64,000 nucleotides of DNA from an uncultured Dokdonia sp. (GCF_937910895.1 NZ_CALEMI010000052.1:1-64000), one strand, 5' to 3'. Counted from the first letter of the stretch, positions 53,962-63,810 are shown. Notes: generated by a model from the sequence alone, not told the origin. Program-made: numbers and translations.

Positions 53962-53989
53962 TACTCAGAAAGATATGAACGGTAGAAAA

Positions 53990-56755
53990 CTATCTTTTAA
54001 ATTTTAGTATCAGCATACGTACGCTTATAAAGAATATGATAGCTATGCCTGCAAAAAGCAACCACTTAGTATACGAAAACGAGTCATAGAGGGCTTCATC
54101 ACTCCCTACCAATGTAATAGCACTCCAATAATAAGGGCTTGCTTCGCTTGTATTTGCATGATTTTTTAAATAGGTGAGTTTTGCTTTTTGTAGTGCTTTT
54201 GATTTACGATCTCCTTGCTTAAGATTTCTATAAAATTGAGTTGTAATTTCTAAACTTGACTTTTCATTGATGTTCCATAAAGATCCTATCACACTCTTGG
54301 CACCTGCATTTGTAAACCCTCGCATAAGATTAAATACACCTTCTCCTTTTTGGAATTTCCCAGACAAGGTTTTGCAAGCATTTAATACCACAAGATCCTT
54401 TTGGTTTTTTAAGAAATAAAGTTCATTAAGAAATAAACGCTCGTCATACAGAGCGAGCCATGGACCTTCTGTACTCACGCCTCCATGCGTAGATATATGA
54501 ATAATTGAATGATCTTCAAATGCTTTCATAAATGCGTTCTTATTTGCCGACTCCTGAGTGAATAATCTGTCTTCTAAAAAAGGAGTCATTTGCGCTAATT
54601 CATCGGCACTTTGCACTAATGGTTCTTGATAATTATCTTTGAATATAGATGGAATAATCCCTACAATGCTTTTTTGCTCTGGGGGTCTTAATAATTGTAA
54701 TTGACTCTCTACAGAGAGAGAATATTTATATGAAATTTCGCTTTTCGTTATAAAATAAGACGCTGACAATGGTAGTTCTTTTGAAACGGATAGTGCTTCA
54801 AATGGTAAAGCGTGTAGATTTCCATCTGGAATAATAAAGATTCTTTTATCAAAAAGTACCGCATCCTTATTCTCAAAAGGAAACAGAATATCATATAGAT
54901 TTTTAGCATTATTTTGATAGGCTACCCTATCTGATTGCTTATCAAAAGGCCTCTCTAATTGTTTCCGAAATGTTGTGATTCTATTGGTTAGCTCTGGAGT
55001 AGAAATTGTTAGCTTTTGTAGTACGATAGTCTCTTTGGTTACTAATAAAGCATAAGATAGGCTATCGCCTACGGCATAAGAAACGATGACTTCATTGTCT
55101 TCTAGGTCTTGTCTAATTTCAGAAATGGAAGGAATAGACAATCCTTGTTTATAAGAAAAATATGCAGGATATCTTTGCTCCAGAGAATCTATTAATGCTC
55201 TATAGTCTCTTTTAAGAGAAAACACCTCATTTTTAATTCGATCCTTATTTGTAAGATCTATTGTTTTTGACGATCCACTTATGAGATCGGTCTCTAGCTC
55301 TTTAATACTTCTCAATAAGCGATATTCTTTATCTATAACAGACGAAGGAATATTTGCTTTTTGTCGTGCAGATACATTTGTAATATTTTCTAGGAGTACT
55401 AATCCTTTATTTTTTTCTATATAATACAATGCCAGATCTGGCGTATTTAATTCATGAGCAATGTAGACGCCATTTAGGTATAAATTTGATGATTTTTCTC
55501 TCCAAGAAAGCTTGGATAGTTCTTCTCGGCTTTCTAAAAAGATATCATCTACTAAAGCATCTGCTAGCGCAATAATTTCTTTTGCTTTTACAATCGTATG
55601 TAACTCACGTGTTTTTTGATAATTAGCTATTAGGGCATTAGACAGGTCATTTAAGTATCCAAATACAATTGTTTTATAAGGTGAAATAGCTATGTTCTCT
55701 TGAGTGAGATAAGCATCTGGATGTACATTTGGAGCTACTCCTTCTATGGTTTGTAATGCTTTATAATAATAATTTAATGCTTTTTCAAGATTTCCTTGTT
55801 CTTGATACAAATCGGCAAGATTATTGGCAATAATACTTTTGTTAAGTGGATCTTTTTTTGAATATTTTTCTGCCTGAGTAAACGTAACTTCTGCTTTTTT
55901 ATACTCCTTTTGTGCTTTATAAATAACTCCCAAAAGGTTATATGAGTTAAAAAGATGTACGGTATCTCTAGCTTCTTTGAGTAAGGTAATAGCTGCTTCT
56001 GTAGTCTGAAGCGCAATTGCATTACGTTTTTGAAAATGACGTATATACCCAATATTACCTAGCAACATTCCTTTTTGTTTTTTTGAGAATAAACTAGTAT
56101 CTATCTGTTGTATCTTCAATAAATTTTTCTCAAAATCATCTACATACATACTATCATTAATACTCACATACGTACCTGAAATATTAATAAGTGTTTTTAG
56201 TTGAAGATCTGACCGATCTATTTCTTTAAAGATGTTTTCAGAAAACGAATAGTTTTCTAAAGCTCTTTGAAAGTCTCCAAGTTTATCATAAATATCTCCC
56301 CGCTCGCGATATGCGTTTCCTAGTCTAGACTCGTTTTGTGATGTTAGTGTTATTAATGTATCAAAGTATGCTAAGGCATTATCATATTCGGGATACTTAG
56401 AATAATGATGCATATATCCTAAGTTGTAGAGATTTCGTTTTATCTCTATAAGATTTTTTTCTTGACCTATTTGTTTACGTAAGTCATATTCTTTCTTAGC
56501 ATAAAACTTAGCACTTTCCTTATCTTTAAGCATGGACCAATTCCATTTAGAAAATTCATAATAATAAGAGGCTAACTCTAGAGAATCAAAATTAGATTGA
56601 TTTTCTAGAAACTGTTCTATTAATTTACTCTTTTGACTATTTTCTACAGGTAGAGATAGTATAGAATCATAAAACCCTAATTTCTTTTCCTGTCCATAGA
56701 GCGTAAACACAAGAAGTGATACTCCTATCGTAAGTATATTTTTAAGTTGTGACAT
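53990..56755 (-). CDS. CHAT-domain (caspase-like) protein with TPR repeats and membrane anchor
   Basis: A 921-aa protein: signal peptide (about 1-21), a long helical TPR array (about 60-400), a helical linker, then a CHAT protease domain (about 600-885) with the dyad H757 in ISTHGG and C794 in NACKT. A single C-terminal membrane helix (about 897-914) with a basic tail follows, so the bulk faces the periplasm. CHAT proteases are caspase relatives. It is the last of three same-strand protease genes, behind a subtilisin and a trypsin-like protein. The targets are unknown. Confidence 0.85.
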   Translation of the reverse strand: MSQLKNILTIGVSLLVFTLYGQEKKLGFYDSILSLPVENSQKSKLIEQFLENQSNFDSLELASYYYEFSKWNWSMLKDKESAKFYAKKEYDLRKQIGQEKNLIEIKRNLYNLGYMHHYSKYPEYDNALAYFDTLITLTSQNESRLGNAYRERGDIYDKLGDFQRALENYSFSENIFKEIDRSDLQLKTLINISGTYVSINDSMYVDDFEKNLLKIQQIDTSLFSKKQKGMLLGNIGYIRHFQKRNAIALQTTEAAITLLKEARDTVHLFNSYNLLGVIYKAQKEYKKAEVTFTQAEKYSKKDPLNKSIIANNLADLYQEQGNLEKALNYYYKALQTIEGVAPNVHPDAYLTQENIAISPYKTIVFGYLNDLSNALIANYQKTRELHTIVKAKEIIALADALVDDIFLESREELSKLSWREKSSNLYLNGVYIAHELNTPDLALYYIEKNKGLVLLENITNVSARQKANIPSSVIDKEYRLLRSIKELETDLISGSSKTIDLTNKDRIKNEVFSLKRDYRALIDSLEQRYPAYFSYKQGLSIPSISEIRQDLEDNEVIVSYAVGDSLSYALLVTKETIVLQKLTISTPELTNRITTFRKQLERPFDKQSDRVAYQNNAKNLYDILFPFENKDAVLFDKRIFIIPDGNLHALPFEALSVSKELPLSASYFITKSEISYKYSLSVESQLQLLRPPEQKSIVGIIPSIFKDNYQEPLVQSADELAQMTPFLEDRLFTQESANKNAFMKAFEDHSIIHISTHGGVSTEGPWLALYDERLFLNELYFLKNQKDLVVLNACKTLSGKFQKGEGVFNLMRGFTNAGAKSVIGSLWNINEKSSLEITTQFYRNLKQGDRKSKALQKAKLTYLKNHANTSEASPYYWSAITLVGSDEALYDSFSYTKWLLFAGIAIIFFISVRMLILKFKR

Positions 56756-56875
56756 GAATTAGGCTTAGTATGCTAAAGATAGTATATATAAGGGAAGGAA
56801 TCCAAAGACTCCCTCCCCTGAGTTTGAAATAAATAGCTTACCTAAACCTAATTACTCAAACCTTACTATACATAA

Positions 56876-58138
56876 CTAATCGATATATGATTGATACTTT
56901 AACATAGATAAATTACTATTGTGAGTAGCACTTTCTAAAATGTTACTTATCCATTTTTGAGGTGTATTTTCTATATCAAACAACGTACCTGCATACGCAG
57001 CGGTGTATGCGCTAGAATATGAAGTCCCATTTACTAATAGGTATTCTCCCAGAGCTATTTGAAAAGGAACATCTTGTCCAAGAGCTGCAATATCTACAGA
57101 ATTTGGTCCAAAATTAGAAAAATGAGCAAGTCCAACGTCTAAAGGATTCGTATTTAGAGAGGCAACAGACATTAGATTATTTACTGGATATGAAGATGGA
57201 AAATGAGGAATCTCATCATTATTTTGATTTACATTTCCAGCAGATGTTGTAAGCAAAACTTTTTCTTGAGATTCTTCCATAAATCTATCTAAGATCTCTG
57301 TATTTGAATTGTTGTACCATCCAAAACTCATATTAATCATATCTACTTCTGGATTATTTAAAGCATATTTAAATCCGCAAAGGATATCAAAATAGTTGCC
57401 TTTTCCAGATTGGTCAAATACTTTAACAGGTAAGATTTGAAAGTTTATATTCTCGTCCATCAATTTTTCATAAATAAGACTAGAAATGACTGTTCCATGC
57501 CCGAAATCATCAAAAGGATCATTATCTTGATTTACAAAGTCCCACCCTATATAATCTTCATACCCATTATCATTACAACTAGTACCACTTACGGTTGTAT
57601 TAAATAAGAAAGGTTGTGTAAATCCAAAATAATTATAATCAATTCCTGTATCTAAAATAGCAATAGTCAACTCATTATTACTAGCGACTTGTTTTGTTAA
57701 ACCTATCGAAACATCTGCAGCACCGAATGCCACTCCCAGCTTTTGAGCAGTATGTTCTATCAAATTATTAAACTCTATTCCTTCTAATCCTGAGTTATCT
57801 TTATTTCCTAATACAACTTCTTCTATATGTATGCCTTCTGGAATATATCCGTTCTTATCTATTTCAAATTCCCATAGTTCAAGTGTCGGATCTGCACATT
57901 CACATTTTTTAAAAGATGTTACGTTATTAAGTGCTCGCATTTCTTGCTTTTGTAACTCAGAAAGTGATGTATCGTATTGAATAACTATCTCATTATTAAA
58001 AGATCCATATTTAGGGCTTTTATTTTTATTGGTATCTATAGATACGTTTTCACTTTCTATAGCTTCTTCATTAATTTCTTCAACTTGACAACTAACAATT
58101 AGGGTCGCCACTGTCATTAGCGTGAATAATTTTTTCAT
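56876..58138 (-). CDS. Subtilisin-family (S8) lipoprotein protease
   Basis: A 420-aa serine protease. The lipobox is VSCQ (Cys17), so it is probably anchored to the envelope. A propeptide-like region precedes the S8 domain, with the triad D163 (LDTGID), H214 (GHGT) and S373 (GTSYSS). It lies between the CHAT gene and the trypsin-like gene, with 120-bp and 87-bp gaps, and may process one of them. Target unknown. Confidence 0.87.
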   Translation of the reverse strand: MKKLFTLMTVATLIVSCQVEEINEEAIESENVSIDTNKNKSPKYGSFNNEIVIQYDTSLSELQKQEMRALNNVTSFKKCECADPTLELWEFEIDKNGYIPEGIHIEEVVLGNKDNSGLEGIEFNNLIEHTAQKLGVAFGAADVSIGLTKQVASNNELTIAILDTGIDYNYFGFTQPFLFNTTVSGTSCNDNGYEDYIGWDFVNQDNDPFDDFGHGTVISSLIYEKLMDENINFQILPVKVFDQSGKGNYFDILCGFKYALNNPEVDMINMSFGWYNNSNTEILDRFMEESQEKVLLTTSAGNVNQNNDEIPHFPSSYPVNNLMSVASLNTNPLDVGLAHFSNFGPNSVDIAALGQDVPFQIALGEYLLVNGTSYSSAYTAAYAGTLFDIENTPQKWISNILESATHNSNLSMLKYQSYID

Positions 58139-58178
58139 AATTTTTTGTTTTAATAATTAGGTTTAGGATTTTTTAAAA

Positions 58179-58207
58179 AATGGGTTCAAGACAAGCTTGA
58201 ACCCATT
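58179..58207 (-). terminator. Rho-independent terminator after the trypsin-like gene
   Basis: A 12-bp perfect stem (AATGGGTTCAAG / CTTGAACCCATT) with a 5-nt loop. On the minus strand it is followed by TTTTTTAAAAAATCC, so it ends the trypsin-like gene before the S8 gene. Confidence 0.82.
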
Positions 58208-58225
58208 GATATAATTATATGACAA

Positions 58226-60664
58226 TTAATTTTTAACAATAACTTTCTTTGAAATTACTTGTGTATCTGTTTTAAAAGTTATAAAATAAATTCCAGTTTT
58301 TAATGTTCCTGCAGCATTCCATTGAGCTGTTGCTTCTAGGTCTCTCTTTGAATTTATAGTAAATGAATGAATTTTTGTTCCGTAAACATTATAAACTTCT
58401 ACACTAACTTGTGTATCTAAACTTGTTTCTACTGTAAAATTCATATCGCCTCTGTTAGGATTTGGAGAAATTGCAACGTTTACAAAATTATCATTTTCTA
58501 GTGCTTTTATTGGATAGAAACATTGTGAGAATGATGCTTGAGATTGTGTACCGTCTTCACAAAAGGCAGTTACTCGCCAAGCAAAACATCTACTCTGTAA
58601 ACCATCTGGTACAACAACACTGTTTGTTGATGTTGTTATAGGCACAATAGATACTGGTTTAGTACATTCACAAAAAGGTTGTGGCTCACCGCCGGCTGGA
58701 GAACTTACGATGTAGTATGCTGCACCTGGCACAGGATCCCAAGTTAAGGTATCAGCAACAACTTGAAGATTTGAAGGTGTCGCCAACTCTTCACATTTTG
58801 GCAAAATCTCTTCTAAAAAACTACAATCGATTTCAGCGGCTTTTACATTGGCATACTCCTCTGGACTTTTACCTTCTTTTTGATATTGTACTTGTGCATA
58901 ACATATCTCTCCACATTCGGTAATTACTTTATGTACTATTGTATAATATAAATCAAATGATGCATCATTATATAATAGGAATGTATTATCACCTGTTGTG
59001 GTTACTTGGCTTTCTAACGTATAAGGACCTCCTTCTTCGTTAGGGCTTGAAATTACATACCATTCATGTGTTGCGTCTAAAAACTCATACCCTTCATAAT
59101 TTCCTATCCAGAAATTATAATTAAAGTCTACTCCTAATGAAAAATCAGCTTCATTAAAATCTTCACAACAATCTATAATTTCAAAATTATGCTGTAATGA
59201 TACCCAACCACAATTAGGATCATTGATCGCTAGTTTTACAGAATACGTCTCGCCTACCTGAAAGGTAACAGGGTTTTCAGGATCATTTTCAAATAGATCA
59301 GTGATATTTACAAAATCTGGAGAGCCAGAAATCCATCCTGCTCCAGAAATCCAGTCATACTCTCCGTTACTATCTACAATCCAGAGATCCATAAAGTAGT
59401 TACTCGTATTTAAAGTTGCACTCCCATTTACAAATACATCTTCTCCTATACAAAATTGAGTTTTGTCATTTCCATTTTCATCTTCATAATGATATGCAAC
59501 AGAGTCTGGCTCTATAATCGTAAAGTTATGTTGTAATGATACCCAACCGCAATTAGGATCATTGATCGCTAATTTTACAGAATACGTCTCGCCTACTTGA
59601 AAAGTTACAGGATGCTCTGGATCATTTTCAAATAAATCTGTGATGTTTACAAAGTCTGGAGAGCCAGAAATCCATCCTGCTCCAGAAATCCAATCATACG
59701 CTCCGTTATCATCTACGATCCAGAGATCCATAAAATAGTTGTTTGTATTAAAGGTATTACTACCGTTTACGAATACATCTTCTCCTAGACAAAACTCTGT
59801 TTGGTCATTACCATTTTGATCTTCATAATGATAATCTACAGTATCTGAACAGCAATCATTTACATTAATATTAGTATCTATAAAACCAGAGAGGTTACGC
59901 ACATTGGCATAGATTGTAGGGAAATCATCCCTATCACATCCTCCCCAACTAGAGACTCCTATAAGTACTGCATCACCACCGCGACCTAATACTGCGGGGC
60001 CTCCACTATCTCCAGGACCTGCTGCAATTCCTTGTTGCCAAAATGCAATCATAGAGTTGCCCACAGCTGTATTATTAGTAGGACCACAGCCATTGCTATT
60101 ATCTCCCATTAAAATTCCTGCTGTAGCATTATCAATAATTGGTAGTGACGCACCAAGAAGGTTATTATTACAGCAACCACCACCCGAATCTCCCCAACCT
60201 GATATAAATCCAGTCTCTCCAGCCGCAACATCTGCTGCAGTGGTATTTGTGGGTGTGGCGTACTCTATGACACGTACGTCTTCATTTAGCTCTAGTGGTC
60301 TTTCTAAGCGTAGTAAGGCTATATCATTCACCAACACCCCATTAGCTACTCCAAAATTTGGATGAATAATAATTTCTGCAACATCAATTCTTTGCCCGAT
60401 ACCATTATTAGTTTGGTTTGTAGCACCAGCATGTACAACTAAATCTGCTGGATTTGTGTTATCATCTACACAATGACCTGCCGTTACAATCCACTCACAA
60501 TCAATAATAGTTCCTCCACAGCCGTGACCTCCGTTTATTTCAATAGAAACTTGATAAGGTGCATCTCCTATGTCTATAGCTTGTCCACCAAATATTCTTT
60601 GATCTTGAGCATATAATTGTAGTGATGCAATTAAAAACCCGATTACAATAATAATTTTTTTCAT
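58226..60664 (-). CDS. Trypsin-like (S1) protease with tandem repeat and T9SS sorting tail
   Basis: An 812-aa secreted protein. Signal peptide about 1-20; an S1 protease domain (about 23-265) with zymogen-like site R23-IFGG and triad H64 (TAGHC), D114 (NDIALL) and S220 (GDSGGP). Two nearly identical domains follow (about 278-385 and 391-498). Then comes a fibronectin-like region and a C-terminal T9SS type A sorting domain (SPNPNRGDM ... KKVIVKN). It would be exported across the outer membrane. It is divergent from the ECF sigma gene. Confidence 0.88.
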   Translation of the reverse strand: MKKIIIVIGFLIASLQLYAQDQRIFGGQAIDIGDAPYQVSIEINGGHGCGGTIIDCEWIVTAGHCVDDNTNPADLVVHAGATNQTNNGIGQRIDVAEIIIHPNFGVANGVLVNDIALLRLERPLELNEDVRVIEYATPTNTTAADVAAGETGFISGWGDSGGGCCNNNLLGASLPIIDNATAGILMGDNSNGCGPTNNTAVGNSMIAFWQQGIAAGPGDSGGPAVLGRGGDAVLIGVSSWGGCDRDDFPTIYANVRNLSGFIDTNINVNDCCSDTVDYHYEDQNGNDQTEFCLGEDVFVNGSNTFNTNNYFMDLWIVDDNGAYDWISGAGWISGSPDFVNITDLFENDPEHPVTFQVGETYSVKLAINDPNCGWVSLQHNFTIIEPDSVAYHYEDENGNDKTQFCIGEDVFVNGSATLNTSNYFMDLWIVDSNGEYDWISGAGWISGSPDFVNITDLFENDPENPVTFQVGETYSVKLAINDPNCGWVSLQHNFEIIDCCEDFNEADFSLGVDFNYNFWIGNYEGYEFLDATHEWYVISSPNEEGGPYTLESQVTTTGDNTFLLYNDASFDLYYTIVHKVITECGEICYAQVQYQKEGKSPEEYANVKAAEIDCSFLEEILPKCEELATPSNLQVVADTLTWDPVPGAAYYIVSSPAGGEPQPFCECTKPVSIVPITTSTNSVVVPDGLQSRCFAWRVTAFCEDGTQSQASFSQCFYPIKALENDNFVNVAISPNPNRGDMNFTVETSLDTQVSVEVYNVYGTKIHSFTINSKRDLEATAQWNAAGTLKTGIYFITFKTDTQVISKKVIVKN

Positions 60665-60914
60665 AATACCTTGTTAGTTTCGTTTTCCCTACTCTTTTTA
60701 GGCTTTTCGGATGACGCCTCTAAGAATCGATTCAACTTAAAGAGCATGATTTAAAAAAGTGTTACCCCTATTTTTTAAGAAATTTTTATGAAGTTCTGAG
60801 ACTAAAACAACTCAACTATGTTTCTAATATGTAATAGGCATCAACTTTTATAAATTTTGGCGCCTATTTTTTTTTAAGTAAATTTAATCGATCCACAACA
60901 GGGGGATTTATTTT

Positions 60915-61469
60915 ATGAAAAAAACAAATGATCCGTTTATTCAAGATTTCTTACAAGGAAATCCAAGTGCCTTCAAAAAAATATATACCGAATCTTTTCC
61001 TAAAATACAACGCTATATCATAAGCCGAAATGGCTCTAAAGTAATTGCCGAAGATATTTTTCAAAATGCATTGACATTGCTTTTTGTGAAATTGAAAAAT
61101 GAGGAATTACAGATACAGTCTTTTGAAAATTATCTTTTTACTATTTGTAAAAATCTCTGGAGAAGAGAATGTTCAAAAAACAGGGTAACAAATCATCCTT
61201 TAGATACTCTCGTAGATGAAAGTGTAGATCTCGCTATGTTTTCTATAGAGCAAAATCAGTGGGATTTATATAAAGAAAAGTTTAGGGAGCTATCTGATAA
61301 TTGTAAAAATTTATTAAATAGCGTATTTAATAAAATAGCCTATCGTGATATTATGATAGCATTAGGATATGCCTCCGAAGGAGTTGTAAGACAACGTGTC
61401 TTTAAATGTAAATCTAAACTGATAAAGCTCATTAAGAAAGATAAAAGATATAGACGCCTCAAACAGTGA
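60915..61469 (+). CDS. ECF-type RNA polymerase sigma factor
   Basis: A 184-aa sigma-70 family protein with region 2 (about 8-75; FIQDFLQGNPSAFKKIY, AEDIFQNALTLLF) and region 4 (about 110-165; NCKNLLNSVFNKIAYRDIMIALG). It is divergent from the trypsin-like gene and coupled to a TPR-bearing membrane protein gene downstream. A target at the protease genes is a reasonable guess. Confidence 0.87.
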   Translation: MKKTNDPFIQDFLQGNPSAFKKIYTESFPKIQRYIISRNGSKVIAEDIFQNALTLLFVKLKNEELQIQSFENYLFTICKNLWRRECSKNRVTNHPLDTLVDESVDLAMFSIEQNQWDLYKEKFRELSDNCKNLLNSVFNKIAYRDIMIALGYASEGVVRQRVFKCKSKLIKLIKKDKRYRRLKQ

Positions 61470-61471
61470 TT

Positions 61472-62275
61472 ATGGAGAAAGACGAATCAGAATATGAACT
61501 TATAGCACGCTATTTTAATAATGGCATGACAAGCGAGGAGCAGCTTTCTTTTGAAGAACGCTTACAAAACTCTTCTTCTCTTCGAGAGTGGGTAGAAATT
61601 TATAAAGACTTAGATCGTGTGCATGATGAAAAAGACTGGATATATTTTAAGGGGGATCCTGAGGTGTTAAAAAAAGAACTCGCTCTATTTCAATCTAAAG
61701 AAGCCAAGGTGTTTTCTAATCGATTAAAAACATGGAGACAAGAACAAAAAGAAGATACCTCTAAGATCAAAAAATATTGGTTGAGACCATTAATCACTGC
61801 GGTAGCGGCTACCTTACTAATTGCTGTTTTTTTGCTGTATCCTAAAAATGATGACCTACCTTCTTTATATAATCAATATAATAATTGGAATGATTTACCT
61901 TCTCTTACTGTAAAAGGAACAGATAAAAATACAGTGGCTCAATTAGAACGTAGTTTTAAATCTGAAGATTATCGAGATGTTATAAAACGTGCACAAGTCT
62001 TGCTAAAAACTCCAAATAATGCAACTCCCCAAATACGTTTATACCAAGGAGTCTCTTATATAGAAGTAGCATCTTATGATGAAGCAATAGCGACTTTCAA
62101 TGCCTTAATACAAAGTGATGCTATAGATTTTCATAAAGGATATTGGTATAAAGCTTTGGTATTTTTAAAACAAGGACAAAAAGAGAATTGCCAGAAGGTT
62201 TTAGAGATTATAGTCGCAAATCCTACCTATTTCAAGCATCAGGAAGCCAAACGTTTATTGAAAAAACTAAATTAA
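61472..62275 (+). CDS. Membrane protein with TPR-like C-terminus, probable anti-sigma partner
   Basis: About 267 aa from the ATG at 61472, two bases after the sigma factor stop; the GTG at 61466 is less likely. A cytoplasmic N-terminus (about 1-105) with an anti-sigma-like acidic start is followed by one membrane helix (about 108-124) and a helical, TPR-like outer part (about 150-265; YQGVSYIEVASYDEAIATF). The gene order and topology suggest an anti-sigma factor sensing an envelope signal. Confidence 0.65.
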   Translation: MEKDESEYELIARYFNNGMTSEEQLSFEERLQNSSSLREWVEIYKDLDRVHDEKDWIYFKGDPEVLKKELALFQSKEAKVFSNRLKTWRQEQKEDTSKIKKYWLRPLITAVAATLLIAVFLLYPKNDDLPSLYNQYNNWNDLPSLTVKGTDKNTVAQLERSFKSEDYRDVIKRAQVLLKTPNNATPQIRLYQGVSYIEVASYDEAIATFNALIQSDAIDFHKGYWYKALVFLKQGQKENCQKVLEIIVANPTYFKHQEAKRLLKKLN

Positions 62276-62341
62276 AATATTGTTTTTACAATACGTCGAT
62301 TAATTAGATATATAATAGATGTCTGGTAAATCTCTTTTTTA

Positions 62342-62357
62342 TGCTTTCGCGAAAGCG
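62342..62357. repeat. Palindrome copy (one mismatch), intergenic
   Basis: TGCTTTCGCGAAAGCG, 66 bp after the stop of the TPR membrane protein gene. Confidence 0.9.
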
Positions 62358-62401
62358 TATATCTTACCATACAACAATAGTGAACATTTCTATAAACAAA
62401 A

Positions 62402-62450
62402 AAACTCACACCTACAAACTCCAAGTTTTGGAATTTGTAAATGTGAGTTT
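62402..62450 (-). terminator. Terminator hairpin after the PPTase gene
   Basis: Arms AAACTCACA / TGTGAGTTT plus an inner TACAAA/TTTGTA pairing and an apical CCAA/TTGG step. On the minus strand it is followed by TTTTTTTGTTTATAG, so it ends the PPTase gene. Confidence 0.78.
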
Positions 62451-62475
62451 CTCATTATACACAATGTGCTACTGC

Positions 62476-63204
62476 TTAAAATACCACACGCATTTCTTGT
62501 ACTTTTTTTAATTTATTTTTTGACGTTATGGAGCAATATTTATTATCCATTTTAAAGCTTTTTGTATACCAAGTGTCATCTTCATACCTAGTGGACTCTT
62601 GACGAATCTCTATTTCTCTAAGCGGAATAGACATTCCTTTACCCACTGCTTTAATGACAGATTCTTTTTTGGTCCAATACTTATAAAAAGTATCCAACCC
62701 TTGATTTTCAATATCTTCTAGTTCATCATGCGTAAATACATCTTTAAATAGGTCGAACTCAATATCGTTAATCTCTTCAATATCTACACCTATTTCTTGT
62801 TTGCTAAATACGCAGACAACGGTATTACCGCTATGAGAAATATTAAAGTTAAAGTTACTATCTACCATATATGGTTTCCCATAATTATCCTTAAGAATCT
62901 TCTCAAACATAAAAGCATTATACCCAAATAGGTAGGACCCCATGTAGACCATAAGTTTGCCAAAGAGACAGTTATAGCGGTCATCCCATCTTCTGTATTT
63001 AAGGACTTCTTCTTTAAATTTTTGAGGTAAGAATTCTAAGTAGTACTTTAAAATATCCTGACCTATATTTCCATCTGCCGAATATTGAAATAAATAATAC
63101 TCATCTTCTCTCAAATCTATCTGGGGAATAGATTTAAAATCACTAAAAGCTACGTTGTATGTTGTGTTTTGTGTGATCATGATAAATACGTGTAAGAAAA
63201 CCAT
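62476..63204 (-). CDS. Sfp-type 4'-phosphopantetheinyl transferase
   Basis: A 242-aa (the internal MITQNTTYN start would give about 235) Sfp-family PPTase that transfers phosphopantetheine to carrier proteins. Landmarks are RYNCLFGKLM, YGKPYM...FNISHSG, VGVDIEEI (Mg-binding Asp and Glu) and YWTKKESVIKAVGKGM. It is a second PPTase in the window besides the domain in the 1359-aa synthase, so it likely serves another carrier system, possibly just beyond the window. The 129-aa gene lies upstream on the same strand. Confidence 0.87.
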   Translation of the reverse strand: MVFLHVFIMITQNTTYNVAFSDFKSIPQIDLREDEYYLFQYSADGNIGQDILKYYLEFLPQKFKEEVLKYRRWDDRYNCLFGKLMVYMGSYLFGYNAFMFEKILKDNYGKPYMVDSNFNFNISHSGNTVVCVFSKQEIGVDIEEINDIEFDLFKDVFTHDELEDIENQGLDTFYKYWTKKESVIKAVGKGMSIPLREIEIRQESTRYEDDTWYTKSFKMDNKYCSITSKNKLKKVQEMRVVF

Positions 63205-63420
63205 TCCTGTAAGAATATGCCCTTATGGTGTGGTTTTGTATTAAACTTTTTCAAAATGTTATATTTCTTTTTCAATACTTACAAATAAAGGTATTGAAGA
63301 CTAATAGCACTGACTATTCTTAAGTATAGACTGCCAGCGTATTTATTTATTGCTATGAATTTACATAGCAACTCTATCGGTATTATTGGGTAATATTATA
63401 TGGGATAATATATGCTTATA

Positions 63421-63810
63421 CTATAATAAGTTTTTGATGTAGGCACCTTCTATTTCCATATACTGGATTAATGTTGTTATATCATAAATACAATTACTCA
63501 CCTCAAGTTTGGTAAGGATCTTTTCAAGTGTATTTCTAATTTTAATGCTTGCGTCTGTATGACCAAATTGCCCTTTGGACTTATGTACTGCTACATGAAC
63601 AAAAGCAAAATTCCAGAGTAATTGAGTAAACTTAAAAGAACTTGATTCATCTAGTAGTATGTTATTAATTCTTTTAAAGTTGCCCTCCTCATCTATTAAT
63701 ACTAAAAAATGGTTTCCTAGGATATTAATATGATCTTGTTTAATTTCTAAAATTTCTGGAATTACTTCTCTTACTATAATTTCTGGCGCATATTCTAAAT
63801 CAACATTCAT
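63421..63810 (-). CDS. Protein of unknown function (129 aa)
   Basis: A soluble, mixed alpha/beta acidic protein without signal peptide or membrane helix; notable segments are HFLVLIDEEGNF and LLWNFAFVHVAVHKSKGQFG. No family recognised. It precedes the PPTase gene on the same strand across 216 bp and may belong to a natural-product locus continuing past the window edge. Confidence 0.45.
   Translation of the reverse strand: MNVDLEYAPEIIVREVIPEILEIKQDHINILGNHFLVLIDEEGNFKRINNILLDESSSFKFTQLLWNFAFVHVAVHKSKGQFGHTDASIKIRNTLEKILTKLEVSNCIYDITTLIQYMEIEGAYIKNLL

Noticed and set aside
2704-62357. CRISPR array
   Set aside because: The repeated palindromes are kilobases apart, lie in coding DNA as well, and have no spacers or cas genes.
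62319-62555. Open frame of 78 codons containing a palindrome copy
   Set aside because: It crosses the terminator hairpin and overlaps the end of the PPTase gene on the other strand; the sequence has no family likeness.
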